From contig NZ_JAOTIK010000001.1 of assembly GCF_030116705.1 (NCBI RefSeq), positions 4,306,501-4,370,500 of the forward strand: a stretch of 64,000 nt of DNA. Reading direction: 5' to 3'. Shown here piece by piece: positions 1-6,752 of this stretch. The notes under the pieces were generated by a model. That model had not been told where the DNA came from. It ran no database searches and worked only from the letters and a program-made list of their open reading frames with translations. The number at the start of each line of letters is the position of its first letter. The first letter of the stretch is position 1. A program made the translations under genes and the position numbers. The stretch is from Streptomyces sp. ML-6 (lineage in GTDB: Bacteria; Actinomycetota; Actinomycetes; Streptomycetales; Streptomycetaceae).

Positions 1-50
1 GTGCCGGGGAATCCGGGGGCACGCGTCCCAAACCCGAAACCGCCCCGTGA

Positions 51-96
51 CGCGCGAACGGCCTCGCACTCCCGGGAGTGCGAGGCCGTTCGCGCG
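51..96. terminator. Perfect 46-bp palindrome, terminator downstream of msiK
   Basis: Two 23-base arms, 51-73 and 74-96, are exact reverse complements with no spacer. The palindrome lies 20 bases past the msiK stop codon. A very long G/C stem without a clear U tract is a common terminator form in Streptomyces. Confidence 0.8.
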
Positions 97-115
97 GTGC
101 TGCGGGACGTCGGCG

Positions 116-1252
116 TCAGTCGGTGAGGCGGGCGCCCGTCGAGGTGGAGAAGACGTGCAGCTCGTCCGGGCGCGGCACGACGTGGAGCTTGGTGCCCTTC
201 TCCGGGACGGCGCGGCCGCCGACGCGGACGACCAGGTCCTTGTCCTCGCCGCCGACCCGCGCGGAGCCGTAGACGAAGCCGTCGGCGCCGAGCTCCTCGA
301 CCACGTTGACCGAGACGGCCAGGCCGGCCGGGGCGTCCGAGCTGTCCTTGGACATGGACTTCGCGGCGGCGCCGCCGTGCTCGACGATGTCGAAGTGCTC
401 GGGGCGGATGCCGACCGTGACGGTCGTGTCGCCCTTGTCCGCGGCGGCGGAGAGCGCCTCGCGGGAGACCGGGACGACGCTGTTGCCGAACTTCACGCCG
501 CCGTCGGTGATCGGGACCTCGACCAGGTTCATGGCCGGGGAGCCGATGAAGCCGGCCACGAAGAGGTTCGCCGGCTTGTCGTACATGTTGCGCGGCGAGT
601 CGACCTGCTGGAGCAGACCGTCCTTGAGGACCGCGACCCGGTCGCCCATGGTGAGGGCCTCGACCTGGTCGTGGGTGACGTACACGGTCGTGATGCCCAG
701 GCGGCGCTGGAGCGAGGCGATCTGCGTACGGGTGGAGACGCGGAGCTTGGCGTCGAGGTTCGACAGCGGCTCGTCCATGAGGAAGACCTGCGGCTCGCGC
801 ACGATGGCGCGGCCCATCGCCACACGCTGACGCTGACCACCGGAGAGCGCCTTCGGCTTGCGGTCCAGGTAGTCGGTGAGGTCCAGCATCTTGGCAGCCT
901 CTTCGACCTTCGCCCGGATCTCGGTCTTGTTGACCCCGGCGATCTTGAGCGCGAAGCCCATGTTGTCCGCGACGGTCATGTGCGGGTAGAGCGCGTAGTT
1001 CTGGAACACCATGGCGATGTCCCGGTCCTTCGGCGGCAGGTGCGTGACGTCGCGGTCACCGATGCGGATCGCGCCGCCGTTGACGTCCTCGAGACCCGCG
1101 AGCATGCGCAGGGAGGTCGACTTGCCACAACCGGAGGGGCCGACGAGGACGAGGAACTCGCCGTCCGCGATGTCGATCTCCAGCTGGTCCACGGCCGGCT
1201 TCGTGGAGCCGGGGTAGACGCGGGACGCCTTGTCGAACGTGACACTGGCCAT
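116..1252 (-). CDS. msiK: MsiK-type ABC transporter ATP-binding protein
   Basis: This 378-residue protein is the nucleotide-binding subunit that energises several carbohydrate ABC importers at the cytoplasmic membrane. In Streptomyces a single MsiK serves cellobiose, maltose, chitobiose and other permeases. It shows Walker A GPSGCGKST (about residues 38-46), Q-loop Gln84, signature LSGGQ (136-140), Walker B VFLMDE (156-161) and switch His194. A C-terminal regulatory OB-fold domain follows, as in MalK/UgpC. No permease or binding-protein gene adjoins it, which fits a shared ATPase. The ATG has GGAGAAG upstream. A DasR-like operator lies 53-68 bases before the start. Family assignment is firm; the MsiK name rests on the high similarity I recall and on the orphan context. 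Confidence 0.9.
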   Translation of the reverse strand: MASVTFDKASRVYPGSTKPAVDQLEIDIADGEFLVLVGPSGCGKSTSLRMLAGLEDVNGGAIRIGDRDVTHLPPKDRDIAMVFQNYALYPHMTVADNMGFALKIAGVNKTEIRAKVEEAAKMLDLTDYLDRKPKALSGGQRQRVAMGRAIVREPQVFLMDEPLSNLDAKLRVSTRTQIASLQRRLGITTVYVTHDQVEALTMGDRVAVLKDGLLQQVDSPRNMYDKPANLFVAGFIGSPAMNLVEVPITDGGVKFGNSVVPVSREALSAAADKGDTTVTVGIRPEHFDIVEHGGAAAKSMSKDSSDAPAGLAVSVNVVEELGADGFVYGSARVGGEDKDLVVRVGGRAVPEKGTKLHVVPRPDELHVFSTSTGARLTD

Positions 1253-1304
1253 GCTGAATCTTCTCCTCCACCGGCAGGAACGTGCCGGACGATCCGAGTA
1301 AGGG

Positions 1305-1320
1305 AGTGGTCTGGTCCACT
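1305..1320. promoter_or_regulatory. Candidate DasR operator (dre) upstream of msiK
   Basis: AGTGGTCTGGTCCACT matches 14 of 16 positions of the DasR-responsive element consensus A(C/G)TGGTCTAGACCA(C/G)T and is nearly palindromic. It lies in the msiK promoter region. DasR is the GlcNAc-responsive GntR regulator that controls amino-sugar uptake in Streptomyces. The match is seen; binding is inferred. Confidence 0.65.
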
Positions 1321-1431
1321 TGAGTGAACCTTCCGCGACGCTACCTGGCCATTTCGAATCTGTCAGTAGTTCGAAGGCCGGGAAATTTCGGGGCCTCCCG
1401 GGGCGAGGTGTTGGTTACACTGCTTCGGCAT

Positions 1432-1505
1432 GCCTCCTTAGCTCAGCCGGCCAGAGCAACGCACTTGTAATGCGTAGGTCGTCGGTTCGAATCCGACAGG
1501 GGGCT
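1432..1505 (+). tRNA. tRNA-Thr (anticodon TGT)
   Basis: A full cloverleaf can be drawn. The acceptor stem GCCTCCT pairs with AGGGGGC (one G-U pair), and the anticodon stem ACGCA/TGCGT encloses loop CTTGTAA with anticodon TGT, reading ACA. The T arm contains GGTTCGAATCC. The 3' CCA is not encoded. A hairpin terminator follows 6 bases later. Confidence 0.95.
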
Positions 1506-1511
1506 CGACGT

Positions 1512-1546
1512 GAAGCCCAGGTCGGATCTCTTCTGGCCTGGGCTTC
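1512..1546. terminator. Terminator after tRNA-Thr
   Basis: Arms GAAGCCCAGG (1512-1521) and CCTGGGCTTC (1537-1546) pair perfectly over a 15-base loop, followed by TTCC. It lies between the tRNA and the convergent regulator gene and could serve both. Confidence 0.8.
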
Positions 1547-1552
1547 TTCCGT

Positions 1553-2527
1553 TCAGCGGACGCGGCGGGGGCGGGTCAGGGCGTGGCCGAGTGGGGTCAG
1601 GGCGTGCAGCACCATGCAGCCCTTCCGGGTGCTGGTGACGAGTCCCGCGCGGCGCAGGACCGAGGCGTGCTTGCTCGCGGTGCCGATGGACACGCCGGTG
1701 CGGACGGCCAGTTCGCCGGTCGAGCAGGGCGGGGTCAGCGCCTGGAGGACCAGGGCGCGGGTTCGTCCCAGCAGGTCGGTCAGGCCCTCGGGTCCCGTCT
1801 CCGGCAGGGGGCGGCCGGTGACGGGGTAGACCAGGACGGGGGGAAGGTCCGGATCGATGAGCGTGATCGGGCACTTCGTGCAGAAGAACGAGGGGATCAG
1901 CGTGATGCCCCGGCCGCGCAGGTGCAGGTCGCGGTCGCGCGGGTAGTCGGCGACCAGGGTCGGGGACCGCCAGTGGATCGACGGCGGCAGGGTGTGCAGG
2001 AGCTGTTCGACGCCGCCCGCCAGGATGTCCCGGCTGTGCTGGGCGCGTGCGAGGTGGAACGTCTCGCCGATCACGGGGAGTTGGGGCGCGAGCAGTTCGC
2101 GGTGGTACGTGGTGAGGGCGTCCTGGAGTTCCTGCCGGGCGTGGCGGTCGCCGTCGGCGAGCAGGCGGGCCCACGGGGGCGGGGTGCGGTGCCGGAAGTG
2201 GACGGCGAGTTCCTCGCGGAGCCGGGCGGCCGGGGTGGCGCGGACGAGGTCGAGCGCGGCCTCGAAACCGTCCGCGCCCGACGGGGTGAGGAAATCGGGG
2301 AAGGCCCCCCGGTACGGGACGAGAGCGGTCACGTACCGGACGAGGGATCTGAGGTCCCGTTCGGTGAATCGGGTCCGGACGTGGTGCAGCCAGGGCCCGT
2401 ACTCCGACGGTGGCCGCGGGGACTGGAGAATGTGGAGGCTGTTGACCAATTCCCACATGTCGTCCGGCCGGGTGGCCACCGTGGTCCGTGCCAGGTCGTC
2501 CGCAGTGAAGTGGATGCGCAGTTCCAT
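1553..2527 (-). CDS. ArsR-like winged-helix regulator with DUF5937-type N-terminal region
   Basis: This 324-residue protein begins MELRIHFTADDLART, a typical opening of a Streptomyces regulator family in which a roughly 250-residue N-terminal region (DUF5937-like) precedes a C-terminal winged helix. The DNA-binding part is about residues 265-310 (GELAVRTGVSIGTASKHASVLRRAG). I placed the start at this ATG because GGGGGGA lies 6 bases before it; a longer frame upstream has no ribosome site. Two cysteines in FFCTKC near residue 215 could bind metal or sense redox, but this is speculative. Effector and targets are unknown. Confidence 0.75.
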   Translation of the reverse strand: MELRIHFTADDLARTTVATRPDDMWELVNSLHILQSPRPPSEYGPWLHHVRTRFTERDLRSLVRYVTALVPYRGAFPDFLTPSGADGFEAALDLVRATPAARLREELAVHFRHRTPPPWARLLADGDRHARQELQDALTTYHRELLAPQLPVIGETFHLARAQHSRDILAGGVEQLLHTLPPSIHWRSPTLVADYPRDRDLHLRGRGITLIPSFFCTKCPITLIDPDLPPVLVYPVTGRPLPETGPEGLTDLLGRTRALVLQALTPPCSTGELAVRTGVSIGTASKHASVLRRAGLVTSTRKGCMVLHALTPLGHALTRPRRVR

Positions 2528-2694
2528 CGGTCCCCCCGATAGGTGCTTCGAACTGTTTTCCCCGTGGTGCAAACCGTTCGCCCCCCGGCGACCTTCGCTT
2601 CCATTATGTGGGGAGCTCAGGAATGAGCGGAAGAAACAGGGGATCCGTGGTTCTCGAACGGGGGACGCGGCATCGGAAAAAGGGGGAATCGCAT

Positions 2695-3075
2695 ATGCGC
2701 AAGGTCCGGAACGCGATCACCAGGACCGTCGCGGCAGCCGCCGTGCTCGCCGCCGGTTCGGTGCTGACGCTCGGCGGGAGCGCCGCCGCGGCGGGAGCGG
2801 CGGCCACGATCCACGGCTGCCCGTCCGGGGCCGTCTGCCTCTACCCGAACGGCAGCTGGGCCAACGACAAGCCCACCTACATCTTCTACTCCTACGGCGT
2901 CCACAAGATCTACAACCAGTACGGCGTCAAGCGGATCTACAACCACCAGACCGGCGGCGCCACCGCCCGCAACTGCTATGACGCGGCCGGCAACAACTGC
3001 GGCGGGCACCAGAAGGCCAACACGTACGCCGACTACGACTACACCCCGTACAACTCCATCCGGCTCGTCAAGTAA
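2695..3075 (+). CDS. Small secreted protein, peptidase inhibitor I36-like
   Basis: This 126-residue protein has a Sec signal peptide (MRKVR basic end, Ala/Leu-rich core, cleavage expected near residue 37). The mature domain opens with CPSGAVCLYPNGSW, the pattern of the I36 family that includes the Streptomyces metalloproteinase inhibitor SMPI. Four cysteines could form two disulfides. Tyrosine-rich repeats (YSYGVHKIYNQYGVKRIYN) follow. GGGGGAA lies 6 bases before the ATG. A strong terminator is 120 bases downstream, so it is probably monocistronic. Inhibitor activity is a family inference; many I36-like proteins have no tested function. Confidence 0.75.
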   Translation: MRKVRNAITRTVAAAAVLAAGSVLTLGGSAAAAGAAATIHGCPSGAVCLYPNGSWANDKPTYIFYSYGVHKIYNQYGVKRIYNHQTGGATARNCYDAAGNNCGGHQKANTYADYDYTPYNSIRLVK

Positions 3076-3082
3076 GGGTCGT

Positions 3083-3122
3083 GCGGGGCGTCCGGGCCGT
3101 CCGGGGCGTCCGGGCCGTCCGG
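3083..3122. repeat. Short GC repeat GGGGCGTCCGGGCCGTCC
   Basis: Alternating GGCGTCC and GGCCGTCC units occur four times in succession just after the I36-like gene. It is a short simple-sequence tract without an obvious role. Confidence 0.6.
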
Positions 3123-3195
3123 ACGGGGTGAGGGCTCCGGTGTTCCTGGAGATCCGAGGGGTTCCCGGTGAGGGTTCTCGCTGAATCCCGCCCAG

Positions 3196-3234
3196 GGCTT
3201 GCGGGGGAATCGAAAGTCGATTCCCCCGCAAGCC
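3196..3234. terminator. Bidirectional hairpin terminator
   Basis: Two perfect 18-base arms (3196-3213 and 3217-3234) flank loop AAG, and TTTT follows on the plus strand. It ends transcription of the I36-like gene and may also stop the convergent dehydrogenase operon. Confidence 0.85.
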
Positions 3235-3339
3235 TTTTCGAGTTTTCTGCTCAGGATCGCAGGGATCCGGCATGTGCGCGGCACGTTTTCTTCGGGATGT
3301 ACGCCAGTGTGTGCGCCCGCGCGTGCGCCGGGGCGGGAA

Positions 3340-3430
3340 AGAGGCGGGAAGCCAGTGGGAAGTCGGCGGGAAGTCGGCGGGAAGTCGAGGGAAAGTTGGC
3401 GGGAATCGACGGGGGTCGGCGGGAAGGAAT
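3340..3430. repeat. Degenerate tandem repeat GGGAAGTCGGC
   Basis: About six units of 11-13 bases with consensus GGGAAGTCGGC occur in a gene-free stretch (3235-3463) between the terminator and the dehydrogenase stop. The units drift, which looks like simple replication slippage. I see no gene there. Confidence 0.6.
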
Positions 3431-3463
3431 TCGTGGAATGTGGCGAAACGTTCGGCCGAATGG

Positions 3464-4720
3464 TCAGCGGGCCGGTCGGCGGAACGATCCGAAGCGTTCC
3501 GCGATGAGCGGGAGCCGGTCGGCGGCCAGGGCGTGCGCGGCGGCCCGGGGGGTGCGGTTCTCGGCCTCGGCGCGGGTCAGCACCAGATCGACCAGGGTGC
3601 GCATCGACCGGCGGGTGTGGGCGAACGCCTCGTCGGCGTCGGCGCCGATGTCCCCGAAGAGCGTCCACCACCACCAGGCGTTGGTGCCGGAGTTGACGAC
3701 GACGTCCGGCAGGACGGTGATGCCGCGGGCGGCGAGCAGCGCCTCCGCCTCCGGGAGCACCGGCATGTTGGCGGCCTCGACGACCCAACGGGCGGTGATC
3801 CGGGCCTGGTTGGTGGTGTCGATGGCGTACGAGACGGCGGCCGGCACCAGCACCTCCGCCCCGGTCGTCAGCCAGGCGTCGGCCGGCAGCTCGCGGTCCT
3901 CGGGGCGGAGTGCCGCACGGTCCACCGCGCCGTGGCCGTCGCGGGCGGCGAGCAGCGCCTCGACGTCCAGTCCCGCGGGGTTGGCGACGGTGCCCTTGAC
4001 GTCGGCGACGGCGACGACGCGCAGTCCGGCCCGGTCCAGGAAGCGGGCGGTGGCGCCGCCCATCGTGCCGAAGCCCTGCACCGCGACGCGGATGCCCCGG
4101 TGGGCGACCCCGGCCCGGTCCAGCGCGGTGAGCACGGATTCGGCGACGCCGCAGCCGCCCACCAGTTCGTCCAGGCCGATGCCGTCCACGTCGATGGCGA
4201 AGGCGTCGGCGAGGCGCCGCCGGGCGGCCTCCTCGTCGTCGAGGAGCGGGTACACGGCCTGGATGGAGGAGTCCAGGCCGGCCTCGGCGGCGGCCCGGTC
4301 CACGAGGTCCTGGGTCAGCCCGAGGTCCTCGCCGGTGGTCCAGAACTGCTCGACGTAGGGGCGCACGGCACGCAGGTAGCGGACGAGGACACCGTAGGCG
4401 GCGGGGTCGCGGGGGTCGCAGTCGATGCCGCCCTTGGCGCCGCCCAGCGGGATGTAGCGGTTTCGCGGGTCGTAGTGCAGCACCTCCTTCATCGACATGC
4501 CCCGGGCCAGGCCGGTGACCTCCTCCAGCGTGCAGCCGGCGCGCATCCGCAGGCCGCCGCTGGAGACGCCGCGCACCAGCCGGTCTATCACCAGGTGCCC
4601 CTGGTGGCCGGTCTCCTCGTCGGTCCAGGTGAGGGAGACCAGCGGGGTGAAGGGGGATATCGGCGGGGGGAGGGGGGAGGCCGGCGAGGCGGTCGGGGAC
4701 GTGGTCGGGGAGGTGGTCAT
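3464..4720 (-). CDS. Glu/Leu/Phe/Val-type amino acid dehydrogenase
   Basis: This 418-residue NAD(P)-dependent dehydrogenase interconverts an L-amino acid with its 2-oxo acid and ammonia. The N-terminal catalytic domain carries the lysine motif PLGGAKGGI near residue 95. The C-terminal Rossmann domain has GFGTMGG near residue 215. The length fits glutamate/leucine dehydrogenases, but the first 25 residues are a Ser/Thr/Pro tail not found in the core family. The start is fixed by an ATGA overlap with the upstream decarboxylase gene and by AGGAG 9 bases before the ATG, so the two are translationally coupled. Substrate is not readable from sequence; the operon partner suggests it makes or removes the 2-oxo acid that the partner decarboxylates. 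Confidence 0.85.
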   Translation of the reverse strand: MTTSPTTSPTASPASPLPPPISPFTPLVSLTWTDEETGHQGHLVIDRLVRGVSSGGLRMRAGCTLEEVTGLARGMSMKEVLHYDPRNRYIPLGGAKGGIDCDPRDPAAYGVLVRYLRAVRPYVEQFWTTGEDLGLTQDLVDRAAAEAGLDSSIQAVYPLLDDEEAARRRLADAFAIDVDGIGLDELVGGCGVAESVLTALDRAGVAHRGIRVAVQGFGTMGGATARFLDRAGLRVVAVADVKGTVANPAGLDVEALLAARDGHGAVDRAALRPEDRELPADAWLTTGAEVLVPAAVSYAIDTTNQARITARWVVEAANMPVLPEAEALLAARGITVLPDVVVNSGTNAWWWWTLFGDIGADADEAFAHTRRSMRTLVDLVLTRAEAENRTPRAAAHALAADRLPLIAERFGSFRRPAR

Positions 4721-6453
4721 CGCGGGAGCTCCTGGGGGACGGTGATGAGGGTGGGGCCCGGGGTGTCCAGGGCCCGGCGCAGGGCCCCGGCGAGCGCCTC
4801 GGGCGAGTCGGCGCGGGTGCCGTGGCCGCCGTAGGCGCGGGCCAGGGCGGGCAGGTCGACCCGCGGCAGGTCCACCGCGATGGGGCGGTCGCCGCGGGAC
4901 ACCATCTCGTCGCGGATCTCGCCGTAGCCGCCGTTGTCGAAGACCACGACGGGCAGCGGGAAGCCCAACTGCACGGCGGTGGCCAGTTCCTGCACGGAGA
5001 ACTGGAGGCCCCCGTCGCCGCTCAGCGCGACGACCGGGCGGGTGGGGTCGGCGACCTTGGCGCCGATGGCGGCGGGCAGCGCGTAGCCGAGCGTGCCGAA
5101 GCCCGTCGGGTGCAGGTAGCGGCCCTCGGGGGTGATCGGCAGGTGCGGGAGCGCGCCGTAGTAGCAGCACTGGGCGCTGTCGGAGGTGAGCACCGCGTTC
5201 GCGGGGAGCACCGACCCGATCGCCGCCAGGTACGGCAGCAGATGCGCGTCCCGGCTGTGGGACTCGGCGTTCCGCTCCTCCCGCAGCGCGGCGACGACCC
5301 GGTGGGCTTCGACGGCCTGGTGCGCTTCCACAGCCTGGGACGCTCCGGCGCGCGCGGGGTCGGCTTCGGGGCGTGCGGGGTCGGCTCCGGCGCGCGCGGG
5401 GTCAGGGGCGGATTCGGACAGGGCCGCGATGAGGGCGTGCAGGGTGGGGCGGGCGTCGCCGACCAGGGGGACGTCGGCGGGCGGTTCCGCGTACATCTGC
5501 GCCGGGTCGATGTCGGCCCGGACGAGGGTGCCGCCGAGCGCGGGCAGCGGCTCCCACAGGTCGGACTCGGCGAGTTCGGTGCCGACGGCGAGCACCACGT
5601 CGCACTCCGCCAGCCAGTGCCGCACGGCCGGGCTGTGCAGGGAGACGCCGAGCGACAGCGGATGGGTCTCCGCGACGATCCCCTTGCCGTTGGCCGAGGT
5701 CACCACGGGCGCGCCCAGTTCCACGGCCAGCCGCAGGCACTCGGCGGCGGCCCCGCGCGCCCCGCCACCGAGCACGATCCCGGGCCGCACGGCCGCACGC
5801 AGCGCCCCGGCCGCCGCCGCGAGCGCGTCCGGGTCCGCCGCTGCGGGGGAGAGGGGCGGGGCGGTCCGTACCGGTCCGGCCGGTTCCACGGCGGTGAGCA
5901 GGTCCAGCGGTATCTCGATGTGCACGGGCCGGGGGCGCCGCGTGCGGAAGAGGGTGAAGGCGCGGGCGACCGCCGCCCCGATCTCCTCGACCGAGGACAC
6001 CCGGTGGCTGACGGCCGCGACGTCCCGCAGGACCTCGGCCCGGCCGCGCGTCTCGTGCAGCAGGCCGGTCGACTGCCGGGGGTGGCGCAGCGGCATGCCG
6101 GGCGAGACGACGAGCAGCGGAACGCTGTCGGAGTACGCCTGGCCGACGGCGGCCGCGATGTTCAGCAGGGCCGGGCCGGTGGTGGTGATCGCCACGCCGG
6201 GCCGGTCGCTGACCCGGGCATAGGCGTCGGCGGCGTAGCCCGCGCCCTGTTCGTGGCGGGGGTTGACGTGGTCGATGCGGTGGGCGGCCAGATGCCGGTA
6301 GATCTCCAGGTTGTGGGTACCGGGGATGCCGAACGCCCGGGTCACGCCGTGCGCGGCGAGCGCCCGCACCAGGGCCTCCCCGCCGGTGAGGTCGTTCCGC
6401 GAGGGCCGGGCGCGGGTGGCCGCGGGCGGTTCGGGCGGGGTTTCTCCAGGCAC
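4717..6453 (-). CDS. ThDP-dependent 2-oxoacid decarboxylase, AruI-like (5-guanidino-2-oxopentanoate decarboxylase?)
   Basis: This 578-residue acetolactate-synthase-fold enzyme has the catalytic Glu in NPRHEQGAGYAADAYAR (near residue 68) and a ThDP/Mg motif SGDGGLQFS followed by DNGGYGEI near residues 485-515. The opening GIPGTHNLEIYR and HVNPRHEQGAG resemble Pseudomonas AruI, which decarboxylates 2-ketoarginine to 4-guanidinobutanal. That assignment is by recall of motifs, so the substrate is tentative. An Ala/Asp/Pro repeat (DPARAGADPARPEADPARAG) sits in a linker near residue 360 and is absent from the core family. The GTG start has AAGGAG 8 bases upstream. It is first in an operon with the coupled dehydrogenase, under the two-operator promoter at 6468-6541. 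Confidence 0.75.
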   Translation of the reverse strand: MPGETPPEPPAATRARPSRNDLTGGEALVRALAAHGVTRAFGIPGTHNLEIYRHLAAHRIDHVNPRHEQGAGYAADAYARVSDRPGVAITTTGPALLNIAAAVGQAYSDSVPLLVVSPGMPLRHPRQSTGLLHETRGRAEVLRDVAAVSHRVSSVEEIGAAVARAFTLFRTRRPRPVHIEIPLDLLTAVEPAGPVRTAPPLSPAAADPDALAAAAGALRAAVRPGIVLGGGARGAAAECLRLAVELGAPVVTSANGKGIVAETHPLSLGVSLHSPAVRHWLAECDVVLAVGTELAESDLWEPLPALGGTLVRADIDPAQMYAEPPADVPLVGDARPTLHALIAALSESAPDPARAGADPARPEADPARAGASQAVEAHQAVEAHRVVAALREERNAESHSRDAHLLPYLAAIGSVLPANAVLTSDSAQCCYYGALPHLPITPEGRYLHPTGFGTLGYALPAAIGAKVADPTRPVVALSGDGGLQFSVQELATAVQLGFPLPVVVFDNGGYGEIRDEMVSRGDRPIAVDLPRVDLPALARAYGGHGTRADSPEALAGALRRALDTPGPTLITVPQELPR

Positions 6454-6467
6454 TGCACGGGCTCCTT

Positions 6468-6541
6468 ACTGAATGAGCAGTCAGTATTTGGAGTGTGGGC
6501 GGCCCCTGTCAATGCGCGCGAGTACTGAACATTTGTTCAGT
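6468..6541 (-). promoter_or_regulatory. Promoter of the decarboxylase operon bracketed by twin operators
   Basis: On the minus strand a consensus -35 TTGACA (6507-6512) is separated by 17 bases from a -10 AAATAC (6484-6489). Two 18-bp inverted repeats of form ACTGA-N8-TCAGT flank it. ACTGAACAAATGTTCAGT (6524-6541) lies just upstream of the -35, and ACTGACTGCTCATTCAGT (6468-6485) overlaps the -10 edge and start point. The geometry suggests repression by a dimeric regulator, perhaps TetR or MarR class. The regulator gene is not evident in the window. The rest of the gap to 6752 holds nothing recognisable except the -10 of the next gene. Confidence 0.75.
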
Positions 6542-6752
6542 TGTGGGGGTGAGGTCGCGCCACTGGTCAGGCGGGGGAAGGAGAGGGCGGACGCCGCGGT
6601 GCGGGGGCGGTCGGACCGTTCGGACTGTTCGGGCCGTTCGGCCTATCCGTCATATCGGCCGTCATTCGGATGCGTACGCCGGACGGTGGGCGGGCGGCGG
6701 TCACGGTGCGTGTCACGTCCGGCGGCCGGGCCGGATCCCTACCTTGCCCGGC

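Noticed and set aside
1512..1546. Attachment-site remnant after tRNA-Thr
   Set aside because: The sequence is a perfect hairpin with a terminator position, and no integrase or duplicated tRNA 3' end is present in the window.
3340..3430. CRISPR-like spacing of repeats
   Set aside because: Units are 11-13 bases, contiguous and degenerate, with no spacers and no cas genes nearby. This is a simple tandem repeat.
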